NCBI GenBank assembly: GCA_023974075.1
Contig: CM043798.1
Location: forward strand, 6,918,173-6,982,172
Source of the DNA: Chaenocephalus aceratus
Lineage: Eukaryota; Chordata; Actinopteri; Perciformes; Channichthyidae
Direction: 5' to 3'
DNA length: 64,000 nt
The stretch's first letter is position 1. The number at the start of each line of letters is the position of its first letter. The notes beneath the pieces were generated by a model, which did not search any database, had not been told where the DNA came from, and saw nothing but the letters and a program-made list of their open reading frames with translations. This document shows positions 32,341 through 47,300 of this stretch, piece by piece. A program made the translations under genes and the position numbers.

Positions 32341-35300
32341 GTAAGCTTCCAGAAGCTAACTTGGTAGCTAGCTTACTTTAGCCTAGCTGTGCAGCTATTT
32401 AGGTTTATGGCTCAGTTTTTCCCACAGAGTTGGTCAGCAAACTTCTCTGTTAGTTTAGTTAAAATAGAATTGTTTTTTTTAGTGGCCTAGGGCGGTTGTT
32501 GAGCAACTGTTTGTAAATCGCAACTGTTTATATTCAAGCTAGGCTTTCCGCTTCCCTTAGCGTACGCCTTATCCAATGTTTTGCTGCCAGCCAACGTTAG
32601 CTAATGGTACCATTGAGCTAACGCTAACGTGAAGTTTAACATTAGCGCTGATGTGTAAAATTGGGTAACTTTAACGATAACTTGCAGTTTATACATATTC
32701 ATTCAGATGCTACTTCCCTTTTAACACTAGTATCATGGGCTAAGTGTTTCCTCAGGTGAAATAAACAAGGCCAACTGACAGGGACATATGTTATTATGTT
32801 AATGCCGTCAATTTAGCAGCATCCTTTCACCAACGATGATGTTCAGTTTGGAGGAGTGGATACTCCCGTGTTGTGTGCAGATATTTTCTAGGCTACAGTT
32901 CCTCTAATATCACAACTGATATCTTTGTTTACCAAGCACTGGCAGTGGAGCAGCAGTGTTTACGCTGGGCGGAGTGGCCAGATAGCAAGCTTGTGCGATG
33001 GTTCATAACTGAGGACTTATTAGGTTACATGTGATCATGCTCTCAGTTTACGAAAGGTCGAGGCCACTATGTTGCAAAGCTCTGGTGAGTCTGCCACTTG
33101 ATGATGATGTTGCTCAAACGAACGTTAGGTTAGAACAACAAATGTAACAATGCAAATGCAATGCAAAATAGTTAGTCCGATATAAGCAGTCTGATTGGTT
33201 GGTGGCAGTCATGAGTTTAGGCAAAAAAGAAACCTAAAATAAGCAGTGTTACATACATCTTAATATGCAGTCTGACCCTTTTGGGGCTGAAATGATAGGA
33301 CATTAAATGTCGTTTAGCTGACCCTTTTATCCAAAGCGACTTACTTAAATACCACTGACCATGTATACAGGACTCATTTAGGTATCTTGCCCAAGGACAC
33401 CTAGCCATGTTGAATCTAAGGGACAAACGACTGACTGTGATTGGTAGATGCCCACTTAGTACCTGAGCCACAGCTGCTTGAAAATATATAAGCACAACTG
33501 CAAATGAGTTATATTTAATTCATAATTTACTGCAATTGTGCTATATAAGTAGGATAACATTAGGCCTATAGTCATAAAGGCTATGCCCCATTATTAGAGT
33601 GCTTCATGATAGCAGGGTGTGGTGCAGGTTTTCATGTAATGGCCTGCAGATGAATTTTCATTCCTTTCTGTACAATTTGTTTTATTTGCAACTCCTTCAC
33701 ATGCACGTACAAAGCAGCTGTGAAAACCTGATACATGGAGTTACGGGAATGCCCCTGCCTCTAACCTGCTGTAAAGACCCAAAGTAGTTCCTTGTACCAT
33801 GCAGAGAAGTATGTGTTATTCAAGATGCCTCTTAATGGCCAATGTGACAAATAGCCATGCCAGACATGTCACATGGAGATGAGAAGTATGTGTTTGTGTC
33901 TGTGTTGGTTTGTGTTTCTGTGTGTGTGCGTGTCTAAAGAACTGCCTTGTGACCTCACCACCCTCTGTGTCAACAAACCAGCATGCCGACAGTGATCAAA
34001 ACACACTGTCATCTTAATGTTTACCATGCGTGAGTTATAATGTTATGTACAATTATGCACAGGACTTGTTGGCTTGAAGTTTTTTTTTTAAGAGCGTGGG
34101 AATATTTCATATCTCTATAACCATATCATTTTATACCATGTTTTTCTGGTAATTCCACAAACAAGTAGCTCATATTACATAACCACAGGATAAAGCCTAT
34201 TTTTGCCCTGTTTACTTTTTCCCTCTGACACCAGCTGGCATTTTAGAGGTGGCATATCCAAATCTTCACACTATTATTGCTGGTGTTGAAAGCAACTAAT
34301 GTGTTGATGAACCCAGTGTTTCCGCCAGACCAGGGCTGAGAGGGCGTCCACCCCAAGAGCGGGGGGGGGATCATTTGACTGGGACAATAAGTCAGGCCGG
34401 GAATTATACACCCAGCCAGGCCACTACCAGTTTTTTGTGCCATTTTGCTGGATTTATTTGTCAATTTTTACAGCGTTGCTGCCCATAGTGATAGCCCTCT
34501 AAATCTACTACCCAAAAATAAACATATGGACAGGGGTTACTATTTAAAAACATTTGCAAATCTATTTAGGAACCTATGTGAACATATTTTAAGTGGGGGT
34601 GGACCTCAAATCCTATAGGGGGGGTCCGGGGGCATGCACCCCCGGTAAGAATTTGTTTTAAATGTTGGACTTAAATGCATCAATCTGGTGCATTTTGAGG
34701 GGGAAATAAAGAGAGAGACTACACCCACATGAAACAGAACTGTATACATTTAAATAATCATAAAATCATAAGAACATGGCCATAACCTATAACATCCCAT
34801 CTCCAATATGAAAAAACATTGAAACTTGTTTATTTATTTGTTTTTGGTTCATTTATAGTTGTGAGTGTGTCTGTGCTCCTGAACCAGCCTCACCTGTCTC
34901 CCTCCTCTCCCCCTGCTCCTCTTTGAGGCAGCAGCAAAGACTAGTTTTAGCTCTCAACAAGTTTTAATAGTATATCTTACCTTTTTTCACCTAGTTAACG
35001 TTTTTTTTTTTTATTCATGCATATTTTACTAATCACTCCCCCCTCAAATGGAAATATGTGTTTACATAAATGGTGACCAAACCGTTTGAGACCCACAGAG
35101 AACTTAGACTAAGTTAACTATCTAAACACTCAGAGAGTCCTTTACCTCACCTGAGTTGTAGTTATCAGTCTCTCAGTCTGACAGGAGAGGACTCTCCCCC
35201 CGCCTTGTTGTTGAAACGGCTCCTTATATCCGTTAGCGCAGCTAGCTAGCACCAGATGCTAACAACAACAATACACGTAACCGGTGCGCGCGCTTTATCT

Positions 35301-38300
35301 CACTCGCTCGCGCCACACATAACACACACCCTCCCGAGCTTGAATGACACACAGAGACCAATTGAGTATGATCTGTATGAAAGTGGCCATGTCGGCAGGC
35401 CACATCATGTAGACAGCCAGTCACCCTCTGTGAGGCAGAGTCAGACCCACATTTGTGCAGCGTTGCGTTCACAATACATACGTATACAAAAAATCCTCAG
35501 GCCAGCAAGCCACTTAACAGGCCAGGCAATCGGGAAACCTCCCGGTCCTCCCGATGGCCAGTCCGGGCCTGGGCCCGGCTCACTTTAATGCTGCGTTTCC
35601 ATTACAGTTTAGGAACTGGGGCAGTTACTATAGTAACGCAGTGTAGGCGGAGCCGTGACGTCATCTTCAATGAGAGCCCCAGAAAAACAACACAGCCGTT
35701 AGCTCTTAGCACTCAGAGGTCACAGCTCCTCATATCTGTTCAGAAACCAGACAAAAGTTAAACAAGTACAAACCAAGTACAATACACACTACCGCCGCTT
35801 TCTGGTAAGGAGAGCTATTGCCACTCACGCATGCGCAGTGGGTACGTGCTACTTGACCGTTGACTGAAGTCTTTGTGGTGTGTTCCAGTGTGACTTTTTG
35901 GCCAAGATGCAAGAGACGTGAGGCGACACAACAATCGGACGTGTTCTTTGGTGTCAGTTTGGTGTGTCAGGGCCTTTACATGGATTTATGAACTGCCCCT
36001 AATTACTGCCCCCCTTCCAGAGACACACCGTCAAACACACTCATACCTGCATTGAAAAGTAACATTAAATAATAAATACAAATAAATTACAATAAAATGA
36101 CTGTTTAATCTTCACATCTTCTAATCATGTCTATAATTTTGAGCACCAAATTATTGAAAAAAGTATCGATAAGAGTATCGAAAAATACCGGTATCGATAA
36201 AATCCTAACGATACCCATCCCTACTTGTCTGATGATGGTGTTGCTTTATGATATGTCATGTTCTTAAACTTGACTGGTTTCTATTGCCTTTATGTGGCGG
36301 CTGTAGCAACTTGGAGATGGATTGTTTAAGTCTTCCCCTACAGTTGAAGATGGAGATTGTTCTTACTGTGTCTTTTTTTAATTTACCTGGATGTTACTAT
36401 ATAGGAGTGTAACCACTTGTCTCTATTGCCCCTTTCACACCAACGCGTTTTCAGCTCTGGAGCCTGAAAAGTGCCGGTTTTTCTTGTTCACACCGCAGCG
36501 GTGCCGCCTCTTAGCTCCGGAATCAGGTTCACTTCCAGCTCCAAAAAATTGTCGGTCTAGACAGAGGCAACAGCTTCGGAGCTAAGAGGTGGAGTCACTT
36601 ACGTCTCTCTTATGTCGAGGCGTGCAGGAAACTAAACCCACCTCCCCTGAACATGGGTCGACTGTCATGCCTGAAGCAGTAGTGCTTATAAACACACTTT
36701 ATAAAGTCAGGCAACACTAACCAGGCTTCGTGTGATTCTGTTTATTTGTACCTTACTTTGACCATCCGTTCACTGTTATTGATCATTGTGGAGAGAGGCA
36801 GACGTGTTGTTTTGTATTATTGCAACTATCGGGTGGAATCAATACATGGGCTGCACAGGTTGTCGTGTCCGACTATCACAAGTAGAATCATAATAAAAAT
36901 ACGCCGGTAAAATGTGCCTGTAGCAAACGGTTTATGCCACAATAGGATAGCAATAGCAAGTAGTCAGTTTAGCTTCGGTTGCTATGCTAACATCACCCAT
37001 TTTATACCAGAGAAACTTTCATAACAGCGTTGTGATGCCAAACAGCGTCAATTCAGACAGACACACATTCACTTAGGCTAAGGGGAACTGGGGATATGTA
37101 TCAGCTGCTTGTGTGAGTTGGACAGTGAATACTTTAGAGCGGCCGCTGCAGTGTGAGCTAACCGGGAGCTAACGGGAGAATAAACTCCCGTGGAAGAGCA
37201 GCCAGCACTGCAGCGGTCGGTAAATGCCTCAAACACATTAATAAACAATGAACCACGGCACTCTGGAGAAAAGTATAAGGTTGGAGAAGTTGTTATTTAA
37301 TTTAATCTGGCTTCGTGTGATTAAAAGCAACACGATCATCGACCCGACGCAGTTCCCCGTTGCGCCGTAACGCCGTTGAGGAGCAGATCAGCGATGTAAA
37401 CGGTGACGTCATGACGCAGCAGTGGCAGCACCAGTCGGGCTCTGGTCGGTGTGAACAGAGCGGGAGCAGAAAAGGGAAACCGGAGCTGAACCAGAAAAGC
37501 TCTAGCTCAGAGCTAGATAGGGAAAAGCGCTGGTGTGAAAGCCGCATCAGATGCTGTGCTCTAAACTGCCTCGTATCCTCTTTTTTCTTCAATAGCACCA
37601 GCAGACGCTACTAAACCAGTTGAGGGAGGTCACGGGCACCACAGATGTTCAGCTGCTACAGCAGGCCATTCAGGTAAAGCATGAACATGTACTCCTTCTT
37701 TTCTTGCTGAATTTGGATAACAATAAGATATTTGCCCATAATACAGAGACTGCCACAGGGAACAGTATGAGAGCATATAATGTGCCCTTTTAACACAAAC
37801 TGCTGCAGTTAAATCGACTCACAAAAATCAACCACAATATGATTTCACCATTTCTAACTGGGCTATTTTAGACATTTGAAAAAAATCCAAATGATCTATT
37901 ATTTGTATTAAAATAATAAACATACAGGTCCTGTCATTGGAGTGCTACTAACTGGTTAAATATGCTAAGTGGTCACTAAATGACAAATGCTGGTCCGCCT
38001 TAAAAGTGGGGTAGGTAAGTTTCAGAAACCGGCTCGAGATACACTTTTTGTTATATTCCATGGAATGCTCTTAACATCCCGATAGCAATGAATATCTGAA
38101 GTGCTTTGACAAAAAAATCCATAAAAAAATGTAATCTGTAGAAGCCGTAATACTGTAAAAAGTACATGGCCTACCTGCCTGTCAGCCTTCCATCGGGGCA
38201 CACATTTATCTTGTGCCCTCATTGGTCATGTGCGCATTCGTGTGTGTTGGAAGAGGGGCTCTATAAGGAAGTGGCATATTTTCTCCGGTTGTGTATTTTC

Positions 38301-41300
38301 AAATTCTAGCGATCTCGAGCCGGTTTCTCAAACTTACCTACCCCACCTTTAAAAGTCAAGCCGTCTAAAGTGAGCCTCGGCTGTTGATGTCGCTAACGTT
38401 GATTCTAACCCTGTCCCTTTTAATCAGATGGTGGCAAGCAAGACAGGGGAGCTTGGCTTGACTCCTGAGGTGTTGTACAGAGTACAAAATATATGGTTAT
38501 TGGGCTGCTACAGATTTAGTGGACTTTTCCTGCTCATCATTGTCATCTCTTCGTAGCAAACTTGACACATCCACTGTTGCCGCAGGTAAGCAATGGAGAC
38601 CTGGCTGAGGCTGTGGCCTTTCTGACGGAGAAGAACGCCAAGGTTCCTCAGCAGGATGAGACCACCTACTATCAGACGTCGCAGGTGGCCAGCGACAGAT
38701 ACATCAGCGTGGGCAGCCAGGCAGACACAAGTGAGCAGCTTACCTAAAGTTTAAGAGAGCCGTATAAGATTCCTGTATTTTAAAGTGGACCTATCATGCT
38801 ATATTTGAATAATATATTGTAGGGCCATACCTATATAAAACATGTCTGTGAAGTTTTTATTTCAAAATACCAAACAGATCCTGCATTTTAGCCTTGCCTC
38901 ATTTCGCTCTATTTGCTCTTTCCAGCGCTGTTTTTGCAAGGGCTGATTCTGTGACGTAGCTTTAATGCAAATGAGCTGCAGCTGACCACGCCCCCCTGCA
39001 GGAGAGGGGAGCGTGCTTTGAGATCAGCTGCTGGGCTCTCAGAAGATGGGGAGGAAAAGAGAGGCTCCGTCCTCCGTGTTTTATTCTTATATGATTATAT
39101 AGAGTCGTTATTCATTTGTTTCAAAGCTCAATAAATAACAAAGAAGACCTTTGACCGGCACTTTTCTAATTTTGTCCGGAAGATTTAAAGGGATAGTGGA
39201 AATTGAACCACAAATAGTTTCGTTTTAACTTATATACAAGCATAATTACGTACCAAAACAATCACACCTGATTAAAAAAATATAATAATTGCCTTACGCA
39301 TGTTAGAAGCACTTTATTGCAGCTTCCCCGAACTTTTTTAGAAACGAAATGATCGATTCCGCCAAACCGGAAGTGAGGAAAACTCAGGAAGACGAAACAA
39401 TAACAAACCACGGCGTCTATGCAGAATGAACGTGGAAGGGCAAATATACCAGACAAAGAAGAAGGATTGTTCGAGGTATCCAGTGATGATAGCGAGTCAG
39501 AAACATCCTCTCGGCTTTCCTGCGAAAATGTAGTTTTAGGAACTGAATCTGAATCCGGTTCAGTAAGCGACGATGGTGAGAATATTGAGCCAGACGATGG
39601 ACCATTACGTCCTTATTTGTTCGAGCCCGAGCCCGAGGAGATGGAGTTAGTTCACGGCATGGGCAATGGCGAGGATGACCAGGACCAGGCGCCAGATGAT
39701 GCACCCCTACGCACAAATAATCTTGACTGGTAGGTCCCTAAGCATAGCTCACGCTAGGCGCTATATTATATATTGCAAAAGTTGGCATGCATGCACTGTA
39801 GGCCTATGGCTATGCCCGAGGATGACTGCATGTAGGGTACATTTCATAACATACCAGGGTCAGGTTCACATAAATTATCTTGTCACATTTATTATTGTAT
39901 ATGTAACAGCCTTATGGGCATTAATTACATGAATACATTTAAATGCTGATATACAGCTAGAGCCAATCGGTCTTTTGACGTAGTATGGTCCTAATCCTAG
40001 GCTAGCCAGGCTGCCTGTCAAGTGTAGGCTGTACTCGCAGTACTGTTAGTCTATCATGTCTATATGATGATCAGTCAGTGTACACATTCGACACTGTGTA
40101 CCGGATTATCGGATGACGAGGCCTCCGGTCGCCTCATCGACAGGCAATAAATGGCGTTGTACACAATGGTACAGGCTAATGATGCATTAAATCAGCCAGA
40201 AAACATAATAAAATACTCGTGCCTCGTCCAATGTTTGTGCCCGTCTTCCTTTGTTTTCGTCATCACCCGAAGATTCCCGAAGTATTTCGTTTCATTGAGA
40301 GGGCGTGGTCGGGAGCAGTAAAATTGAAAATAAAATGAAACTAGGCGCATGAAATTAAAAAAAAATGGTTTATTATGCTTATTTTTAATAAAAATACATA
40401 AGTTAAACCCAAAATTCGCGGATTTCCACTATCCCTTTAAACTTTAACGGACATGTTGACCGGCGGAAAAAAAATCTAACTGAAACTCTGCCGCACGGTC
40501 CCCTCGTTCCTTGGAAGAGGCGGAGAGGTGGGTGTTTGTCATCTGCTGGTGGACTACCGGAGAGAATTACAGTGAGGGAGGGATTGAATTACAGCAGCAG
40601 GAGCAAACGCTTGCCTCGGGGAGGGAGAAAAAGAGCCACAGCGGAGAATAAACAGAAGGGCAACCATGCGCGGGAAGTCTTCTTCACTGCTTTTGTGGCA
40701 GACTACAGCGCCACTTACAGGCCTGGCATATGTACTACAGCGTCTCCAGCGGCAATGGCCGGCCGTGGCCCAACCTCTCATTCCCCTGATAGGTGGAGAG
40801 GTGCCCATATAGGCGGAGCTCCTCGTTCCTGACGTCAGAACAATTCAAGTCTGTATCAGCTCCGTTGCAGCTCTGTTTTTAGAGATTTGGATATGGAGGA
40901 AAAGAGGGAGGGTTGTGTTTTCTGACACTTGGTGAGTTCCCTGACACACCGGGCGGGGACACATATTCATGTATAAAAGACGTACAAAAGTGCATTTTGC
41001 ATGATAGGTCCCCTTTAAATATTTTGAACACTGTTTGATATTCCTTTTTAAGCCTTGTCAATAAGGTTTAATGTATAAACTGTTATTGTAAAGTAGTTCC
41101 ATATCCTGATGCCACCACGAGGTCATCTGCACCTGCACTGTCCTCTCATGGCCTCCTATCAAACGTTTCCAGATTGCCTCATTACCTTTATCAGGTTCCC
41201 TATTAGCATTTGGTTTGAATCCAAAATAGTTTGACATCAAATCCTCTGCCAGCGTCTTGTTGTTAACTTTCCACACTCTCATCCCGTGATGAGGGAAATG

Positions 41301-44300
41301 TGACTCGTGTGACTCTGCTGCTGTATGGACACTTTTGGGTTATAAGCAGGGGTGCACATCACTTTTTTGCCCTGGTTCTCAAAGGAGCACCTGGAGATGT
41401 TGCTTGGTGCTCATCCTTAAAATGAAATAAACCGTAACTTTTGAGGGGGTCTTGACTTTATTTTCCAGATACACGGCACTGAACACACATGCAGAGGTGA
41501 ACACAGAACACACATGCAGAGGTGAACACAGAACACACGTGCAGAGGTGAACACAGAACACACATGCAGAGGTGAACACAAGACAACATTAGCACGAGCA
41601 GTATTCTACAAGCTGTCATCACTACCCTCCTCTCTGTTCTCCTCACTGTTCTCCTCACTGTCAGACATGGTAGCTGATGATGTAGGCCTACTTCTTTCTC
41701 TCTGGTTGAGTCTGCGATTAGATGCTTGCATCCACAAGTCAACTGCTGGGTTTGGGTCCAAAGTCTCTGTTGTCATCTTAGACAAGTGGATGTAATCAAA
41801 TAAGTATGTGAACATAACCAATAACCTACCATAGCCAATAACAAATTAATGTAACTTATTTTATTTGTGTTGTTCATTCATATCTTATTTTACCTTAACA
41901 TTTATTTATTTATGCATTTTTTTTTATCTCCAGTTTTAAAGGATATGTCTGGTTTACTGTCCTATAGTATACATTGGAATGATTTCAAACCTGTTTATCC
42001 CAATAATTATAAAGGAGTGCCTTGGGAATATGTGTTTACATAAATTGTGACCAAACCGTTTGAACTTAGACTAAAGTGAAATATCTAAACCCTCAGTCCT
42101 TTACCTCACTGAGCTGTAGTTATCAGCCTCTCAGTCTGACTGGAGAGGACTCTCCCTCCACGTTATTGTAGAAACATCTTCTTCTTATATCCGTTAGAGC
42201 AGCTAGCACGGCACCAGATTCTAATAACAACAGCGCCGGTACCGGGCGTTGCGCCCTTCTCTCTCCCTCGCTCACTCGCACTTTGGCTGTGAGCTGCGGG
42301 CGCCAGATAAGCCAACATCCCCCATTTTCATCACTTACAGCGCCCATCGTACAGGGCACATGAAACGTGTAACCGAGATGAAAAGGGTGTTTCATTGACT
42401 TAATTATGAATATTGTTACATCAAGGCCGAAAATTAGGATGAGCCCCAACTGTCAAAAAAAATGTTTTCCCTCCCAGAGCTGCCAGCGCAGCGACTCCCG
42501 GATCTGGCGCCCTAGGCGAACATCTATTACGCCAGTGCTACGGGCGGCCCTGAGTTCATATCATGGTTCATATGCAACTCGCAAATATATTTATCTCTCT
42601 CTCTTCTCTCTTTTCTCTCTCTCCCTCTCTCTCTCTCAATTTTGGTACGCAAATGCGCCTTTTTTCAAATGACACGGTGCTCTTTTTTTGAAGGGAGGTG
42701 CGCACCTGCGCACCAGTTATGTGCAGCCCTGGTTATAAGTTAAAAAAAAATGTACTGTACTTATATAGCCCTTTATCCAGTCTTTAAGACCCCTCAACGT
42801 GCTTTACATACTACATGTCATTCACCCATTCACACAGAGCAGTGTACCTTACTCTAGGACCTAACATTCACACACCGTTGGCCATCGGGAGCAACTCAGG
42901 GTTAAGTATCTTGCCCAAGGATACATCGACATGTTGACTGCATGGGCTGGGATTGAACCCACAACCTTCTGGTTGAAAGACGACCGCACTCCCTCGCAGC
43001 CACAGTCGCCCTAAGTGTAGCGTCCAACTAGTATTTACATTCTCTACACACTCTCCTTTCCTCCTTCCTCCCTCATGTTGCCCCTTCACCCCCTTCACAC
43101 CTAATGCAAATGTGGGACCACTTTTTTACTCCGAGTTGAAGAGATTTCTAGTAGTATGGTATAAAATAACACACACATTAATAAAATGTTTAGTAATGAG
43201 AAGGAAAAGATCTGGACTAACAATTTTACATATTAGCCACAAATGCAGCATTTATTAAAGCCCTGTTTACATTTACTGACACTGTAATTTTTGTATATTG
43301 CAATACAGAAGTTTTTGGAAAATGAATAAACGTATCCATCGTCATCAGTAGCTGGTGGGTGGATCTGAAGGGATGTTGTATCCATTTGTTTTTTTCCGTT
43401 AAAATAGTAACAGACACACAAACCCACCAATTACGAGGCCGAGATGCGGTCTGCCTGCTTTCTCCCTCACTGTAAGTCACAGTCAGTCTCCATACTTCTG
43501 GGCAGTGATCACAAAGACATCAACAGAAACCTAGTGTACACACGCCGCTGTGTCAGTTGAACCCAGAGGGTCAACGGAAATGTAAATGTAAAAGAGGGTT
43601 AATTGGATACTCACCTAAACTGTTTGAGAATAAACTATGGAGGTATGATGCAAACCAAATCTCAGCTGGTGTGTCCGTTTCTGTGTGCGTCTTTTAAAAT
43701 GTGCAGATGTGATTGACCTGACTGGGGATGATAAAGATGACCTGCAGAGGGCCATCGCCCTCAGCCTGGAGGAGTCCAGCCGGGCTTTCAGGGAGACGGG
43801 CATCACCGATGAGGAGCAGGCCATCAGCAGGTGAGTCATCGGCATCAATGACTCGTAACAATTTGCCAAGAAATTCTGATATTGCACTCTGAACATCTTT
43901 GGACAGATGTTGTGCTTTTGTATCATTGGATTGGTCTAAATTGTTAATAAAATCCTTGTGAAATCCTTCTTTATACCTGATGAGTTTGCTGTAAACACTA
44001 TAATGGATCGTATCTGGTCAAATAAGGCAGAAGAAACGTCTCCCTCACACAGCTCGTGGTGTAGTGCTGCTCTTTGTAATGCCAGCTGCGCTCTTCACTG
44101 CTATTTGCCTCATATGCGAGTGACTATTACATAAGTGTATGAACGAACTTTTTTGTTTTGTTTTCTCTATCGACTTCCTCTGTTATGTCACCGTTTTAAA
44201 AAGACAAATGTCGCCCATGGCAGATCTTACCAGCTGTCACTAATTAACGTTAATTTTGCGAGTAACTTGTAGGCAGGACAACATTACTTTTGGCTGTTGT

Positions 44301-47300
44301 CAGGTGCTCTCTGCAGTCAGTGTCTGCACTCGGCTAGATCTGTATGCAACATTGTTTGTGAGGTAAAAGAAGCATCACTCTAACACCATGTTCAACCATA
44401 AGTGTTTACTGTTCTATAGTCCCAACATACTGATGAATCGCATAAGAGGTCCCCCGAAAGGTTGATTATTCAACAATTCAGTCAAAGAAGACTGATTTGA
44501 CCGCTATTCTCAAAATCCAATCGTCGCATTGGCCCATGAATGTGGTTATGAAACAATATGTCTGATTTTACATAGTATTGCTTGATTTCTCCAAGTTATT
44601 ATGATATATAGCATTTTGTTTAAAATTGTTAATTTGTCTCTGCCAAAATGATATTGTGTTTTGATTTTGTTTTCTTCTATTTCTTCTATTTCATGAAGCT
44701 TCAATTCAATGATTTGACAGTAGAAGATATAAAAAAAAACTTGACAGATTTGACTGTCAACTCCCATTTGAAGACAACTCACATCCCATAATATTTACAT
44801 GTAAAAAAGTATTAGTAGACTCACTGTGTCTTTCCCTCTTGAAAGAAATGCAGTTTTGACATCAGGTCTTGCATATTTTGGACATTCCGAGACGAGGTTA
44901 GAGGTTTGAATAATCGTATAATGACTATTTGAAGTCACCACTTAAACCTCATATTTTTCCTTTCATTCACTGTTTAGGGTTTTTCTAATAGTGATGAAGA
45001 ATGATCATATCACATAACTTAATAAGGGATAAAGTGCAGGAAATCACTCTACCACGATTGGGTTCAGCATGAGCTTTCAGAGTTGGGGAAGAAAGTTCTT
45101 GCAATGGTAGAAAAACAACATTCATTGCTTTTTTAAATCTGTTAATCTTTTTAGAGTTTTGGAGGCCAGCATTGCGGAGAACAAGGCGAGTCTGAAGCGA
45201 ACCCACACCGAAGTGTGGAGCGATTCCCCCAACCCGTACGACAGGAAGAGGGTGGACACTTGCTCCGTGGGGTTGAAGAATGTCGGCAATACCTGCTGGT
45301 TCAGTGCTGTCATTCAGGTGGGAACACACACACGCACACACAGGCACACGCGCACACTCACTGATGGTCCAAGTCAAAGGCATTGATTTAAAGAGCCCTC
45401 TAAATGATCCATAGTGCATGAGACAAATGCTTTATGGGGTGTCCAGTTCCACTTTTGCTAGTTAAACGGAGCCTTTACTGGGTGCAAGCAAGGGGCTGTA
45501 TTAAGTTTATTATCACTCGAGCTGGTTTCTCCAAAAGTACCTACCCCACCTTTAATATGTCATGGGTGTAACATGGATCTAACCAACAAAATATCAATGC
45601 TTTGAAGCTTCCAACTGTTCTGTACAGCTGTCCTTAATGAATTAGTTTCATATTGTGTTCACTGATTAGTACGACATTCGGTTTTCTATATGTCGCTGTC
45701 TATTGTTTGGGGCTACTGATATAATGTTGTGGCATTAAAATGACAACTGTGTCAGTCTGAAACTGACAGTGTCTGCTGGGTTGAGATAGGGCCTAACAAT
45801 AACAACCCTTGTCTAAAGAGCAGCTCGATACCCTTTTTTCTGATTGTGCTATAAAATCCCTTTGTTTTCACCATCTCCTCTTGTACTTTGCTTACTCACA
45901 CCATTTTCAAGACTGATCGGGGTATTACCTTTTATATATTTCATAGTAATGTATAAGGAAATGATCCAAATGGTAATGTGCTTGAAAATAATAGTCAATT
46001 TTAGCCCAGCTGTCACAACGTGTTTCTTGTATGCTGGATGAGTCAGTGGTAGAATGTGACCTGAGCTGGACTGTGCCAGATGAACACTGGATACACCATC
46101 ACATGGTGCCTGGCTGCTGTGTGTAATAAAACCCTTTGAGAAGAAGGCAGTGCTGCAGTAAACAACATTTTATTTCCCCAACAAAATGTAGAGAAAAGGT
46201 ACCTAAGAAGCAAAGTATTGCATATCTAGGGTCAAGTAAAAGTGTGAATAATTATAGAACCGTATAGCTGTTTTCTATCTTTTCTCACAGTAGAATACCT
46301 ATCTTTGTAAAATGTCCTAAAACTGTGTATGTCTGTTGGTGATCAAGGCCTCTTTTCGTTTAGGGGCTTACACTTTCTTTATCATTTGATGTCACTAACA
46401 TGTCCTCAACTCTTCCCAACCTCAAGTCTCTGTTCAACCTGCTGGAGTTCCAGAGGCTAGTGCTCAACTACTCTCCCCCAGCACAAGTCCACGATCTGCC
46501 CCGCACCCAAAAGGTAAGAACCCCCCCCCCCCCCCCCCCCCAGGTCCTCAACAAAGGAAAGTGTGGTGCTTTGTTCAGATTATTATTTGAGTGTATTGGT
46601 TTTTGTGAGACGCCGTTCAGGTGCTGCGTGATAATGACCTGGAATCCCAGCAGCTTGGCACGTTGTCTAGTTAGTAGTATCTAGTATGCAGGAATTCCAA
46701 CCATTGGTTTGATGAAAAGCTTGGTATTAATCCAACAGGACAGAAATGAACATGCAAAGAGAGAGTGTTCAGAAAATGCCTTGAGTTGAATCAATCAGAT
46801 ATAGCCCCCACCCCATTGGCAGAGTAGCTAGGAGTAGGTAACAGCAGGTATAGAGAGCGATAGTTAATACGGCCAGAGTGAGGACGAGTTGGTCCGTTTA
46901 CCCCAGGAGAATAAGCACAATGATGTCCCGTCTTCTGCTGCTCACCTCATAACAATAGCTAGTTACATGGCTCCCAAACCACACCACTCCATTGTAGAGG
47001 AAATTATGAAAAGACATTTATCTTTTCATTCTGTAGATTTCAAAAGTGTGAAACATTTTGGAAAGAACAGAACTGTCCTTAATACTAATTGGTAAATCTT
47101 AATTCAAGCCCACTTGAATAGAACACTAAATGATGATGTATTAGTCGGTCTCTCCGTGCCTCAGCCTGTCTGGGGAACTCCCTTCCTGAGCAAACTGAAG
47201 ATATGAATCTGTACTTTCAACAATACATCTGTTTGATGCTGCTGAACACATCACGAGTGTGGTAACATTTGATCATATACATATGTTTTAGTTTGAAAAG

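Larger units (their letters stand above)
32341..37595 (+). other. usp25 intron 1
   Basis: 5.3 kb, largely repeats: a SINE/L2-like fragment at about 33,297, and hAT-type elements between 34,314 and 37,545. The remaining 32,341-33,290 and 33,490-34,310 hold nothing I recognise. Confidence 0.8.
38784..41014. mobile_element. Outer TTAA-type element in intron 3
   Basis: The left AGTGGACCTATCATGC and the right in reverse AGGGGACCTATCATGC lie between TTAA at 38,780-38,783 and 41,015-41,018. It is a common fish non-autonomous element. A second TTAA element has inserted at 39,189-40,436. Confidence 0.85.
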
